Assembly (NCBI RefSeq): GCF_000739935.1
Contig: NZ_BBJU01000024.1
Location: 1 to 64,000 of the forward strand
Reading direction: 5' to 3'
Origin: Agrobacterium rubi TR3 = NBRC 13261
Lineage (GTDB): Bacteria; Pseudomonadota; Alphaproteobacteria; Rhizobiales; Rhizobiaceae
Length of the DNA: 64,000 nt
Shown: positions 54,810 through 63,931 of the stretch, piece by piece
Layout: the number at the start of each line of letters is the position of its first letter
Numbering within the stretch: position 1 is the stretch's first letter
Made by a program: the position numbers and the translations under genes
Notes under the pieces: model-generated
What the model was told of the DNA's origin: nothing
The model's input: only the letters and a program-made list of their open reading frames with translations
The model's database searches: none

Positions 54810-56224
54810 ACCCGAATTCGAGCGCCGACCTGTTAATCGTCGGAGCTGGCCCCGCTGGCATGGCCGCCGCGAGGCGAGCTGTGCGCGGCGGCCTATCCGT
54901 CGTCTTGCTGGATTCGCAATCACAGCCCGGAGGTCAGATCTGGCGTAATGCCGGCAGCAACGCGACGAGCCCGGTCATAAACGTTCTGGGGGCGGAATAT
55001 CGACGCGGCATCCGGCAAATCGAAGCATTCCTGGCCAGCGGCGCCGACTACATTCCGGAGGCTCAGGTAAGCAGGCTCAGCCAGGGTTGGACGGTGGAAT
55101 ATGTAAAGGGTGGAGAAATTCGTTCTGTCATGGGACGGCATCTCTTGCTCGCTATGGGCGCACAGGAACGCCCGGTTCCGTTCACCGGCTGGACGCTACC
55201 CGGCATCATGACGGTCGGCGCCGCACAGATTCTCCTTAAGACGGCGGGCCAACTGCCACGGGGGCCAGTTGCCGTGGTCGGGAGCGGACCTCTTCCCCTA
55301 CTATACATGCAGCAGATGCGGCTCGCCGGGACAAAGCCCGTCGCTTATCTCGATACGACCCCTCGGGGTCTCATCAGCCGTTCGCTGCGCGGTTTTCGCG
55401 GGGCGCTAAAGGAGCCCGGCCAAATCCTGAAAGGGATTGCCTGGTTACCGCAGTTCAGTGGCGTTCGGCACGTACGCAACGTGGTCAAAATCAGCGCCGA
55501 AGGAAGCGGACGACTGGAAACTGTACGGTTCGAAACTTCAAACGGCAGGTCCGACCGATTGGAGGTCAAATCCCTTCTTGTACACGAGGGGCTGGTGCCA
55601 AGCCATCAGTTGGCCGTGTCGGTCGGCGCGCAACTGATGTGGGATGTCGGCCAGTCAGCGTTCCGGCTTGAGCGCGACGAGTGGATGAACGCAGGTCCGG
55701 ACGGACTGTACATAGCCGGGGACGGTGCTCGGATCGGCGGCGCCGTCAATGCCGAGATCGAAGGAGAGATCGCCGCGACCGGTATCCTTCTTCGTGACGG
55801 CGCCCTGACGGCCGCTCAGGCGAATACCGAGACAAAACCGCTGAGAGCACAGCATGGCCGGCAAAAGTCGTTCCGGCGATTTCTGGATGGGGCCTACCCG
55901 CCGAATATTGCGCGGACCCAGCCGGACGACGAAACGATCGTCTGCCGGTGCGAGGAGTTGAGCGCGGGCGTGTTGAGGGAAGCTGCTGTCCGTGGCGCTT
56001 GCCGAGGCCCTAACCAGCTGAAGAGTTTTACACGCGCGGGCATGGGTCCCTGTCAGGGAAGGCAGTGCGGCTACCCGGTGCACGAACTGGTGAAGTCCGT
56101 CGCCGGTCTGACCGCTGGCGAGGTCGGCCTGTTCAATCCGCGGCCTCCCTTCGTTCCCTTAACGGTATCGATGCTTGCAGCTCAGCAGGCCGAGGAAGTC
56201 GTTTCAGCGTCGATACATGAGTGA
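54806..56224 (+). CDS. noxA: Nopaline oxidase subunit NoxA (FAD/NAD, BFD [2Fe-2S])
   Basis: The 472-residue protein has an FAD motif LLIVGAGPAGMAAARRA near residue 8, a second dinucleotide motif GPVAVVGSGPLPLLYM, and a C-terminal BFD-like [2Fe-2S] domain (VCRCEELSAGVLREA...GPCQGRQCG). This is the OoxA/NoxA plan. It hands electrons from NoxB to the respiratory chain. It overlaps the arginase frame by 4 bases, although the true arginase start is probably further on. Confidence 0.88.
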   Translation: MNPNSSADLLIVGAGPAGMAAARRAVRGGLSVVLLDSQSQPGGQIWRNAGSNATSPVINVLGAEYRRGIRQIEAFLASGADYIPEAQVSRLSQGWTVEYVKGGEIRSVMGRHLLLAMGAQERPVPFTGWTLPGIMTVGAAQILLKTAGQLPRGPVAVVGSGPLPLLYMQQMRLAGTKPVAYLDTTPRGLISRSLRGFRGALKEPGQILKGIAWLPQFSGVRHVRNVVKISAEGSGRLETVRFETSNGRSDRLEVKSLLVHEGLVPSHQLAVSVGAQLMWDVGQSAFRLERDEWMNAGPDGLYIAGDGARIGGAVNAEIEGEIAATGILLRDGALTAAQANTETKPLRAQHGRQKSFRRFLDGAYPPNIARTQPDDETIVCRCEELSAGVLREAAVRGACRGPNQLKSFTRAGMGPCQGRQCGYPVHELVKSVAGLTAGEVGLFNPRPPFVPLTVSMLAAQQAEEVVSASIHE

Positions 56225-56304
56225 TCGTTCTGACATCGCCACAGCGTGGTGACCAGATTTGCAGTCAAGAAATGAACGCCTCACGGCGTCGCAAGGAGAA
56301 TGAG

Positions 56305-57228
56305 TTGAAGACGTGCCAAATCCCGGGAGCCCCCGTTCAAAGCGGCGCATCCCAACCCGGATGCCTGATGGGGCCTGATGCGTTTCGGACTGCCGGCTTG
56401 TCGCGAGCTTTGACGGAACTGGGCTGGGCCGTCACTGATCTCGGAGATGCGACGCCGACGGCGGAGCCCGAAATCAGTCACACCAATTCCGCGGTGAAGA
56501 ACCTCGATGCTCTGGTGGGATGGACGCGCAGTCTCTCCAAAAAGGCGCTGGAGATGGCCCGCAGCTGCGATCTTCCGGTTTTTCTCGGCGGCGATCACTC
56601 AATGTCTGCCGGTACCGTTTCCGGGGAGGCCGAACGAGCGGCCGAACTCGGCAGGGAGCAATTCGTCCTCTGGCTGGACGCGCACCCAGACCTGCATACC
56701 CTACACACGACTGCAAGCGGCAATCTTCATGGCACGCCGGTCGCCTACTATACGGGCCAGCCTGGCTTCGAAGGACTACCGCCGCTGGCCGCGCGTGTGG
56801 ATCCCCGCAACGTATCCATGATGGGAATTCGCTCGGTCGACCCGGAAGAAAGGCGCCGGGTTGCCGAGATCGGTATCGAAGTCTCCGACACGCGGGTTCT
56901 GGACGAGCAAGGGGTCATACGCCCGCTGGGCGTCTTTCTTGACCGCGTGAGCAAGGCCAAGGGCAGATTGCACGTCAGCCTCGACGTCGACTTCCTCGAT
57001 CCCGGGATTGCGCCGGCGGTGGGCACCACGGTTCCGGGCGGGGCGACTTTCCGAGAGGCACACCTCATCATGGAGATGCTCCATGACAGCGGTCTCGTCA
57101 CCTCGCTCGACCTTGCGGAGCTCAATCCGTTTCTGGACGAGCGAGGGCGCACGGCCCGACTGATGACCGATCTTGCCGCGAGCCTGTTCGGCCGGCGCGT
57201 GTTCGACAGGGTGACAACAGCATTTTGA
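56305..57228 (+). CDS. arcA: Arginase
   Basis: The protein (307 residues from TTG 56305) is an arginase: [12 protein letters not shown] (GGDH 95-98), [10 protein letters not shown] (D125, H127, D129) and [13 protein letters not shown], the Mn-binding set. TTG 56305 is chosen because AAGGAG lies 6 bases before it and gives the family N-terminus ([20 protein letters not shown]). It converts arginine from nopaline to ornithine and urea, the second step before ocd. Confidence 0.9.
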   Translation: MKTCQIPGAPVQSGASQPGCLMGPDAFRTAGLSRALTELGWAVTDLGDATPTAEPEISHTNSAVKNLDALVGWTRSLSKKALEMARSCDLPVFLGGDHSMSAGTVSGEAERAAELGREQFVLWLDAHPDLHTLHTTASGNLHGTPVAYYTGQPGFEGLPPLAARVDPRNVSMMGIRSVDPEERRRVAEIGIEVSDTRVLDEQGVIRPLGVFLDRVSKAKGRLHVSLDVDFLDPGIAPAVGTTVPGGATFREAHLIMEMLHDSGLVTSLDLAELNPFLDERGRTARLMTDLAASLFGRRVFDRVTTAF

Positions 57229-57303
57229 CCACCGGGTGTGGCCCGGTGCGATCGAGGTTTGCCTCTCGCATTGAGACAACCCTTCGAAACCAGGAGGAAG
57301 AAG

Positions 57304-58386
57304 ATGAAGGTTGGAATCGCCGGAGCAGGATCGATCGGCATTGGGTATGCGGCGTTCCTCTTGCAGAATGGACATGAGCCATTGATCTGGTCGCGTTCAC
57401 GCGAAAGAACTGCTGCTTTCTCTGCCGGCGCACCGGTGAAGATCACGGGTGCGATCATCACGGAGTTCCACCCGCATATCTGCACGAACGCCCAGGAATT
57501 GGCCGAAGCCGATGTGATCGTGCTGGCGCTGCCCGCCTATGGTCACCGCTTTGTTCTCGACGCTCTTCTGCCGCACCTCAGCGCACGTCATTCGGTGATC
57601 ATCAGCGCCCATCTTTCCTTTGCGGCGCTCTACCTCGCCAAAGGGTTGGCCGAGCGTGGAATCGAGATCCCAATCACGGCATGGAGCACAACTGTGCTGA
57701 CATGCAAGCTGCGGGAGGCGGATACGTTCAACATCGGCGCCATCCGGGCAAAGGTCGATATGGCGACCGTGCCGGCACGTTTCGCAGGACGGGCGCACGA
57801 AACCTGTGTCGCTCTGTTCGGTGATCGCTTCGACGTGAAGGACGATATCCTCACGATCGCATTGAGCAATCTCAATCCCCAGGACCATATGGGCATCGCG
57901 CTGTGCAATCTGTCACGTATCGAGCGAGCTGAGGAATGGGGTCAGAACACCAACGTCACGCCTGCCGTCGGCCGCTTCCTTGAGGCGCTCGATCTGGAGA
58001 GGCTGGCAATCGCTTCCGCCTTCGGCAAGACGGTCCGATCCACCTTCGATCACTTCCGATTGTCGTTCGACATATCCGGCCAATCCGTTTCGGAAATATC
58101 GTCGATCCTGGTCGAGCGCGGAAGCGACCCGGCAGGCCCAAAGAGCGTTGATACTCGCTACGTGCTCGAGGACGTTCCCTTCGGTCTGATCCCGACCCTG
58201 CATCTGGCAAAAGCAGCCGGCCTGTCTGCACCCTTGCATGAAAGCGGCGTGCAGATCTTAAGCGCCTGCTACGGACGCGACTTCTCCGAAGAAAACGACC
58301 TGCTTCCAGACCTCGGCCCGCTCGATCTGCCCACGCTCAGGAAACGGGTAATCGCCGGGTACGCGATCACGGACGAACCCGTGTGA
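57304..58386 (+). CDS. Opine dehydrogenase-family protein in the noc operon
   Basis: The 360-residue protein has an N-terminal Rossmann motif [29 protein letters not shown] and the C-terminal octopine/nopaline dehydrogenase domain ([49 protein letters not shown]). Proteins of this class make or split N-(carboxyalkyl) amino acids with NAD(P)H. ATG 57304 has a strong AGGAGGAAG site. It is a bacterial gene, unlike nos in T-DNA. Its reaction is unknown; it lies between arginase and ocd, so a side reaction of arginine- or ornithine-type opines is likely. Confidence 0.85.
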   Translation: MKVGIAGAGSIGIGYAAFLLQNGHEPLIWSRSRERTAAFSAGAPVKITGAIITEFHPHICTNAQELAEADVIVLALPAYGHRFVLDALLPHLSARHSVIISAHLSFAALYLAKGLAERGIEIPITAWSTTVLTCKLREADTFNIGAIRAKVDMATVPARFAGRAHETCVALFGDRFDVKDDILTIALSNLNPQDHMGIALCNLSRIERAEEWGQNTNVTPAVGRFLEALDLERLAIASAFGKTVRSTFDHFRLSFDISGQSVSEISSILVERGSDPAGPKSVDTRYVLEDVPFGLIPTLHLAKAAGLSAPLHESGVQILSACYGRDFSEENDLLPDLGPLDLPTLRKRVIAGYAITDEPV

Positions 58387-58433
58387 TCCGGGCTCGTCCG
58401 ACAGTCTATCAAACCAATGAAGGGGGCCAAAAG

Positions 58434-59498
58434 ATGCCCGCAATTGCCAACCTCAACATCGTTCCGTTCATCAGTGTTGAGAACATGATGGACCTGGTGG
58501 TCAGCACCGGGGTCGAGAACTTCCTTGTTCAACTGGCCGGCTACATTGAAGAAGATTTCCGGCGCTGGGAAAGCTTCGACAAGATTCCACGCATCGCCTC
58601 GCATTCGCGGGACGGCGTGATTGAACTCATGCCGACGAGCGACGGCACCCTCTACGGCTTTAAATACGTCAACGGCCACCCGAAAAACACGAAGTCGGGA
58701 CGCCAGACGGTGACCGCGTTCGGCGTGCTCTCCGATGTCGATAGCGGCTATCCGCTGCTGCTGTCGGAAATGACAATCCTGACGGCCTTGCGAACGGCCG
58801 CAACCTCCGCGATCGCGGCAAAATATCTGGCGCGTAAAGATGCGCGCACGATGGCGCTGATCGGCAACGGTGCCCAGAGCGAGTTCCAGGCGCTCGCCTT
58901 CAAGGCGCTGCTCCATATCGATCGGATACGGCTTTACGATATCGACCCGGAGGCAACAGCTCGCTGCAGCCGCAATCTCCAGCGGTTCGGGTTTCAGATC
59001 GAGGCGTGCACCTCTGCGGAACAGGCGGTCGAAGGTGCCGATATCATTACGACAGCGACGGCCGACAAGCACAACGCCACGATCCTGAGCGACAATATGA
59101 TCGGGCCCGGCGTCCACATCAACGGCGTCGGCGGCGACTGCCCAGGCAAGACCGAGATGCACCGCGATATCTTGCTGCGTTCGGATATTTTCGTGGAGTT
59201 TCCGCCACAGACCCGGATTGAAGGCGAGATCCAGCAACTCGCGCCAGATCATCCTGTGACGGAACTTTGGCGCGTAATGACTGGCCAGGACGTCGGCCGA
59301 AAGAGCGACAAGCAAATCACGCTTTTCGACAGCGTCGGATTTGCGATCGAGGATTTTTCGGCGCTGCGCTACGTCCGCGACCGCGTTGAGGGATCAAGCC
59401 ACAGCAGCCCACTCGACCTAATAGCCGATCCGGACGAGCCTCGAGATCTCTTTGGAATGTTGCTGCGTCGTCAGGCTTTCCGAACTTTGGGAAGTTGA
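58434..59498 (+). CDS. ocd: Ornithine cyclodeaminase
   Basis: The 354-residue protein is nearly identical to remembered Ocd of C58 pTi: PAIANLNIVPFISVENMMDL, GRQTVTAFGVLSDVDSGYPLLLSEMTILTALRTAATSAIAAKYLA and MALIGNGAQSEFQALAFKAL, with the NAD-binding loop GNGAQSE. It turns ornithine into proline and ammonia. ATG 58434 has an AAGGGGG site. It ends 138 bases before the T-DNA right border. Confidence 0.95.
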   Translation: MPAIANLNIVPFISVENMMDLVVSTGVENFLVQLAGYIEEDFRRWESFDKIPRIASHSRDGVIELMPTSDGTLYGFKYVNGHPKNTKSGRQTVTAFGVLSDVDSGYPLLLSEMTILTALRTAATSAIAAKYLARKDARTMALIGNGAQSEFQALAFKALLHIDRIRLYDIDPEATARCSRNLQRFGFQIEACTSAEQAVEGADIITTATADKHNATILSDNMIGPGVHINGVGGDCPGKTEMHRDILLRSDIFVEFPPQTRIEGEIQQLAPDHPVTELWRVMTGQDVGRKSDKQITLFDSVGFAIEDFSALRYVRDRVEGSSHSSPLDLIADPDEPRDLFGMLLRRQAFRTLGS

Positions 59499-59556
59499 AG
59501 AGATGCCAATAGCGCGTGGACCGTCGAGCATCTAGAACGGGCTCTATGGGGCTTGC

Positions 59557-59608
59557 ACATACAAACGAACGATCGAATGAGTCTTTCACGCTCTTACAAA
59601 CATACAAA
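59557..59608. promoter_or_regulatory. Overdrive-like T-DNA transfer enhancer
   Basis: Outside the border, ACAAACATACAAA (59596-59608) and ACATACAAACGAAC (59557-59570) resemble, on the minus strand, the core GTATGTTTGT of octopine overdrive. VirC1 binds overdrive to stimulate T-strand formation. The main copy lies 28 bases from the border, on the correct non-T-DNA side. Confidence 0.65.
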
Positions 59609-59636
59609 TATTCTAATAAATGCTCTTTTCTCTTAG

Positions 59637-59661
59637 GTTTACCCGCCAATATATCCTGTCA
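59637..59661 (-). other. T-DNA right border repeat
   Basis: On the minus strand the 25-bp repeat starts TGACAGGATATATT and ends GGCGGGTAAAC, the nopaline right border as remembered from pTiT37. VirD1/VirD2 nick after the first three bases, so the transferred DNA begins at 59659 and runs rightward past the end of the window. The ocd gene is outside and nos is inside. Confidence 0.96.
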
Positions 59662-60003
59662 AACACTGGATATTTACAATTGATTACGGAAAATGACAAA
59701 CCGATCAGGAGCGCAAAATTTAAGGCAGCCACGCTATTGACCGGGGCGATGACGTTGGACAAGCCGTTTTAATTTTGGGATGGATTGAACTTTAAAGTTG
59801 AAGGAGCCACTCAGCCGCCGGCTGCTAGAGTTTTAATGAGCTAAGCACGTACGTCAGAAACCACTGTTGGGCGTACAAAAGTCGCCTCAGGTCACTGTCA
59901 GCCAGCAAGAGTTTCTTGCCACAACGCAACTGACGTTTGACATAAATTCCTTTCGGAACTCAATCAGATATCTCATATTCTCTCTCAACCAAAATATTCG
60001 ATA
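59662..60003 (+). promoter_or_regulatory. Plant-active nos promoter region
   Basis: The 342 bases between border and nos keep blocks of the known nos promoter: the ocs/nos element at 59837-59857 (TGAGCTAAGCACGTACGTCA core), GGAGCCACTCAGCCG at 59803-59817, and the TATA-like CATAAATTCC at 59941-59950. Plant bZIP factors bind the nos element. Bacterial -35/-10 boxes are not seen. Confidence 0.85.
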
Positions 60004-61242
60004 ATGGCTCTCGCTTCATCCTCAACTTCTCTACCTGTCCCAGCCGCAGGTCATCATCCGCTTCCCTTGACTGTAGGTGTCCTCGGTTCTGGTCACGCTG
60101 GGACTGCATTAGCGGCTTGGTTCGCCTCTCGGCACGTTTCCACGGCTCTGTGGGCACCAGCGGATCATCCAGGATCGATCTCAGCAATCAAAGCCAACGA
60201 AGGAGTCGTCACCACCGAGGGAGTGATCAACGGTTCATTTACGGTCTCAGCCTCTGATGATCTGCTCGCAGTTATTCGCTCCAGCCATCTACTGATTATT
60301 GTCACCCGTGCGGACGTTCACGACAGCTTCGTCAGTGAACTAGCCAACTTCAACGGTGAACTCGCAGAAAAGGATATTCTCGTCGTCTGCGGCCATGGGT
60401 TTTCCATGAAGTACGAGAGGCAGCTGCAATGCAAGCGAATACTCGAGACGGATAATTCGCCCACAACGTCTAAGCTATCGGATAAAAAAAAATGTAAGGT
60501 CAACATCAAGGAAATGAAAGCTTCTTTCGGACTGTCGTGTTTCCCAATTCATCGAAATGATGTTGGCGTCATCGATTTACCCGAAGATATCAAGATCATC
60601 TTCGCCCAGCTATTTACGGCTAGGATCATCCCCATCCCACCATTGCAGGTGCTGTTCTTTTCCAACTATATCACTCATGCGATTGCCGCTGTTATGAACA
60701 TCGGAAGATTGCGCGACCCTGTCAATTCCCTTACCAAAAGAGCTGAGCAGTGGCTTCTTGAACTAGACGAGCGAACCCCACGAGCCGAGACGGACTTTTT
60801 CTTTTATGGTGAAGGATCCAACACTTACGTTTGCAATGTTCAAGAGCAGGTAGACCAAGAGCGCCGGAAGGTTGCCAAAGCGTGTGGGTTGCATCTCAAT
60901 TCTCTCTTGCAGGAATGCAATGATGAATATGGCACTAATTATGCGACCCTAAGGGAATATTGCCTCGCACCATCACCTCATAACGTGCATTATGCATGCC
61001 CTGACAACATGGAACATCGTTATTTTTCTGAGGAATTATGCTCATTGGAGGATATCGCGGCAATTGCAACTATTACCAAAATCGAGATGCCCCTCACCCG
61101 CGCGTTCATCAATATTATTCATGCGGGAAAGGCAAACTTTCCGCCAACTGACAAAACATCCAGCGTGATTGGTAACTTCAGGTCAGGAGACTTGATCCGC
61201 TTTGGTGCCACCATACTTGTTAAGGATGAGATGATGAAGTAA
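60004..61242 (+). CDS. nos: Nopaline synthase (plant-expressed)
   Basis: The 412-residue protein closely follows remembered Nos of pTiT37: PLTVGVLGSGHAGTALAAWF (NADP-binding), ALWAPADHPGSISAIKANEG, ADVHDSFVSELANFNGEL and the C-terminal GNFRSGDLIRFGATILVKDEMM. It condenses arginine (or ornithine) with 2-oxoglutarate, giving nopaline or nopalinic acid, the food of the strain. It is first inside the right border and reads away from it. Substitutions lie mainly on the surface, and the length matches the 413-residue T37 protein. Confidence 0.96.
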   Translation: MALASSSTSLPVPAAGHHPLPLTVGVLGSGHAGTALAAWFASRHVSTALWAPADHPGSISAIKANEGVVTTEGVINGSFTVSASDDLLAVIRSSHLLIIVTRADVHDSFVSELANFNGELAEKDILVVCGHGFSMKYERQLQCKRILETDNSPTTSKLSDKKKCKVNIKEMKASFGLSCFPIHRNDVGVIDLPEDIKIIFAQLFTARIIPIPPLQVLFFSNYITHAIAAVMNIGRLRDPVNSLTKRAEQWLLELDERTPRAETDFFFYGEGSNTYVCNVQEQVDQERRKVAKACGLHLNSLLQECNDEYGTNYATLREYCLAPSPHNVHYACPDNMEHRYFSEELCSLEDIAAIATITKIEMPLTRAFINIIHAGKANFPPTDKTSSVIGNFRSGDLIRFGATILVKDEMMK

Positions 61243-61666
61243 AGAAGACGTGCGCCACGCAGTTCGTTCCAACCTCTTGTAATAAAGTTCATAAGTCCGC
61301 ACCCCTATCACCGTATTGCGATGCATCTAATATAATTTCTGTTGAATTATCATATTTATGTAAAATGTAACGCGTATTTTTCTTATCAAGTGTGTTTTTT
61401 GTGCTTTCGACTTTGTTATTTTTATGTTTTCTATATTAATCTAGCAACAAAATAAAGGATGTTAATTTCGTATAAAATCAAATTTTTCCTAGAGGAAATC
61501 CCCTCACACAGACATTCTTAACTACTAATTATCACAATCCGGAATTACTTTATATTACAATACAAAAACCCCATGATATAATATAACGTTAAAAACACAC
61601 TCAAGATTCAGTTAACATTAATATTTGAAAAGCAATACACATCCACAATCAACACTCTGCGCTAAT
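61243..61666. other. AT-rich 3' region shared by nos and the convergent T-DNA gene
   Basis: The 424-base gap is very AT-rich compared with the bacterial part of the plasmid and resembles plant 3' regions. Apart from the nos polyadenylation signal it shows no gene. It should also hold the end of the transcript from 61667-62368. Confidence 0.55.
61281..61286 (+). terminator. Plant polyadenylation signal of nos
   Basis: AATAAA 39 bases after the nos stop, with ATATAATTTCTGTTGAATTA further on (61328-61347), matches the known nos 3' region. Confidence 0.75.
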
Positions 61667-62368
61667 CTAACACCGGAAACAACTACCGTAGGACCACTTA
61701 GAAAGCCTCTCAACGCTGACAATCTTCGCATCTGGTACGAGCTTAGGCGACGGCGGAAAGGCCTCACCAAACGCGACAACTTCGCATCTAAACCGTGAAC
61801 TTGGGATTGGGGCAAGAAACTTGCGCTGATGCATGCCATGGATTTCGAGAAGTGAATAGTTCGTCTTGAAAAACGATACATTCGGCAGGAAAGCGAAAAA
61901 CGCCTCCACATCCTTCAGGGAAAGCCGAGAGCCAGGTGAGATCTGGTTGTGCCATTTCCATATCGTCTGGGATGTCACTCCGTCGGTGTAAGGCGATTCA
62001 GTACAGGCGACAAATCTGGAAGCCGTAGTGCACAAAAATTTTCCGCACTCCACAAACCGATGAATTTCGTCGGAACTACCGTAGACGTACCACAAATCAG
62101 TGCCGGGAAGCACTGAATACAAGGTGTCAAAAGAAGGACCCCGCAGACACGGCGCTTCAGAAAAATGCGCTAACCTCCCGTCGGCTGCGCAAACCTTAGT
62201 TTTTAGAATTGATTCCTCCAACACTTTCTGAGCACTAGCTAATGTACTATTGATAAACCCTACATATGCGTCCCTAGATTCCCTAAGACGGAAATCTCCC
62301 AACGATGAATCAGATACAAATTTGACGTATCTCGGTCGGAACATTGGACGATTGTATTCCATTTCCAA
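61667..62368 (-). CDS. T-DNA gene of uncertain identity, perhaps RolB/plast or 6a-like
   Basis: The 233-residue protein is encoded leftward in T-DNA. Its N-terminal LRESRDAYVGFINSTLASAQKVLEES, LWYVYGSSDEIHRFVE and C-terminal KWSYGSCFRC recall the plast family pattern (in 6b, YVYVDE and LGSCHL). Gene 6a (opine export) or the nopaline T-DNA genes d and e are alternatives that I cannot separate from memory. ATG 62362 is an alternative start. No bacterial ribosome binding site is seen, in keeping with plant expression. Confidence 0.6.
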   Translation of the reverse strand: MEMEYNRPMFRPRYVKFVSDSSLGDFRLRESRDAYVGFINSTLASAQKVLEESILKTKVCAADGRLAHFSEAPCLRGPSFDTLYSVLPGTDLWYVYGSSDEIHRFVECGKFLCTTASRFVACTESPYTDGVTSQTIWKWHNQISPGSRLSLKDVEAFFAFLPNVSFFKTNYSLLEIHGMHQRKFLAPIPSSRFRCEVVAFGEAFPPSPKLVPDAKIVSVERLSKWSYGSCFRC

Positions 62369-62799
62369 CTTGTAATTGAGAAGTAGAAACTTGCCTCAGA
62401 CGGAACAGATATCTTCTCTGAAATCTGAAATTTGCACCAAGCGCTCTTTAAAAAAGACAAAAATTCGTGCCGACGGTGGCCCACCGAAGAAAAAGTTGGG
62501 GCGTAAATGTCAAAAAGCAGTTCGGCGCAGAATTGCCACATTCTGCGATCTAATTACCCAATCCACGACTTTTGGGACAAAAAAGACAAAAAATATGACA
62601 CATTTAGCGAAAAATGCTCCTGATTGGAGAAATATTTCCACATGCGGCGACTGTTGCGCGCTGATTGCCTGACGAGGCTACCAAGTGCACTCACGAAAAT
62701 GCTATCGAGTCGGCCACAATCGCTTGCCCATTCACTATAAGAACACGAACCATCACTCCATTTCTGTCACAGCCCCTCGGCAAATCGGCAATATACGAA
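62369..62799. promoter_or_regulatory. Divergent plant promoter region of the 61667 gene and 6b
   Basis: The 431-base spacer has a TATA box CTATAAGA at 62735-62742, 58 bases before the 6b ATG. Runs such as AAAAAAGACAAAAA occur twice (62449-62462 and 62579-62592). A 98-codon frame on the plus strand has no family likeness and is not called. Confidence 0.6.
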
Positions 62800-63432
62800 A
62801 TGACGGTTCCTACTTGGCAGGTTCGCGATCTTAGACGCATCCTACGAGTTAGTGAGTTGAGGCAACACTTGCGCCAGGCTCGTACCGATTTCAGATCCAC
62901 CCTGTCACAATTCGTATACTTTAACCGCTCCGTTGTTAACCCAAATGCGTACGATGACGAGTATCTCCTTTCAGACCAGAGGCTCACCTATGTTTACGTC
63001 GATGAAGTAACAGCGCAATTGTGTGGTCTCAATCGCCTATTACCGTCCAACTCTCCGGCCTTCGGGACAGTAGCTACCGCAATGCCCCCATGGCTATTGG
63101 ATCCACAAGAAATGAACGCAATCTTGCAACAGAGTTGCGGTCAAGGAGGCTTCGTTAATTACCACCACGGTCCGAGTACAAACAGCTTTTTTTTGGCGAT
63201 CCTGATGAGCCAGTTGTTCATACGGATCAGGACTGATGTAATCCGCGGTCAAGGTTATGGTTGGTACGCCAGGCTAGGTAATTATGTTGAGGAAGGAGAG
63301 GATAACGAAGGTATCGAAAACGAGGAAGAGGAAGAGGAAGAGGAAGAGGAAGAGGAAACGAGAGAGTTCCAATTATCCGATCTCATTCATTATCCCATTG
63401 TCGCATTGGGATCGTGCCATCTCACACGTTAG
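62800..63432 (+). CDS. 6b: T-DNA oncoprotein 6b (tml)
   Basis: The 210-residue protein matches gene 6b: MTVPTWQVRDLRRILRVSEL, LPSNSPAFGTVATAMPPWLL, GQGGFVNYHHGP and the C-terminal LIHYPIVALGSCHL. ATG 62800 is chosen because the 45 residues before it are foreign to the family. An acidic tract of 12 Glu comes from six tandem GAGGAA hexamers (63322-63357). 6b is a histone-chaperone-like nuclear protein of plant cells that changes growth and hormone response. Confidence 0.94.
   Translation: MTVPTWQVRDLRRILRVSELRQHLRQARTDFRSTLSQFVYFNRSVVNPNAYDDEYLLSDQRLTYVYVDEVTAQLCGLNRLLPSNSPAFGTVATAMPPWLLDPQEMNAILQQSCGQGGFVNYHHGPSTNSFFLAILMSQLFIRIRTDVIRGQGYGWYARLGNYVEEGEDNEGIENEEEEEEEEEEEETREFQLSDLIHYPIVALGSCHLTR
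63322..63357 (+). repeat. GAGGAA tandem repeat in gene 6b
   Basis: Six perfect copies of a 6-bp unit (36 bases) encode 12 consecutive Glu. Such a repeat can change length by slippage without a frameshift. Confidence 0.95.
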
Positions 63433-63789
63433 GTGTCGCGGTTACCAGAAAACTTGATCTATCAACGCGTGCTTTGAATCTTGTTATTTTTCATGTTTCT
63501 AATATCATCCAGTACCGAAATAAAATTCGTCATTTTCGTCTCTCGCAATGCAATTAATATGGTCTAAATACAGCAATTGTGGCCCAAACACATATTATTA
63601 TTACTATTATTAGTCGTGCGTAATTTTATTTATGAAACGTCTCGTTTCAAAACTATGAAAATACAATACAAAATGAAACACGCCCATGAAAAATAAAACA
63701 TCTACAAATACCAATCGAACATTCCATAATATACTTAATCGTATTTTATTATGCAAAGATAGATCTATCTTTGGCATTGCGTAGCGGCG
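63433..63789. other. AT-rich T-DNA spacer between 6b and the ipt region
   Basis: The stretch is strongly AT-rich (TATTATTATTACTATTATTAG at 63595-63615) and holds likely polyadenylation sequences for 6b and ipt. No gene is seen. Confidence 0.5.
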
Positions 63790-63931
63790 ATGCTGCAGGC
63801 GAGCATAGCTGAGATACTCCTGGGCTATACCTTCCACCAACTCGTCCTGCGATTTTTGTCTTCATCGGATAGGGCTGTTCGTCGTTGCCAATCGCAAACA
63901 TAGCGAATCCCCAGGGCGCCAGGAGATCCTA
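63790..63931 (-). pseudogene. Decayed second copy of the ipt 3' end
   Basis: On the minus strand, VEGIAQEYLSYARLQ (63840 downward) resembles the Ipt stretch NGIAQEYFIHARQQ. About 32 codons earlier in another frame, WGFAMFAIGNDEQ resembles YRYAMLFASQNQ of Ipt. The spacing is close to that in Ipt (29 codons), so this is best read as a frameshifted remnant of about 48 codons. It lies directly after the stop of the intact ipt 3' end. Confidence 0.6.

Noticed and set aside
62376..62672. 98-codon open frame on the plus strand before 6b
   Set aside because: Low-complexity Lys-rich sequence in a T-DNA promoter spacer, no plant TATA arrangement and no family resemblance.
62665..62799. 45-codon N-terminal extension of 6b
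   Set aside because: The segment covers the TATA box and is unlike 6b proteins; the known N-terminus starts at ATG 62800.
63610..63840. 76-codon minus-strand frame read as a gene
   Set aside because: Only its first 15-20 codons resemble Ipt; the rest is AT-rich spacer. It is better described as an ipt remnant.
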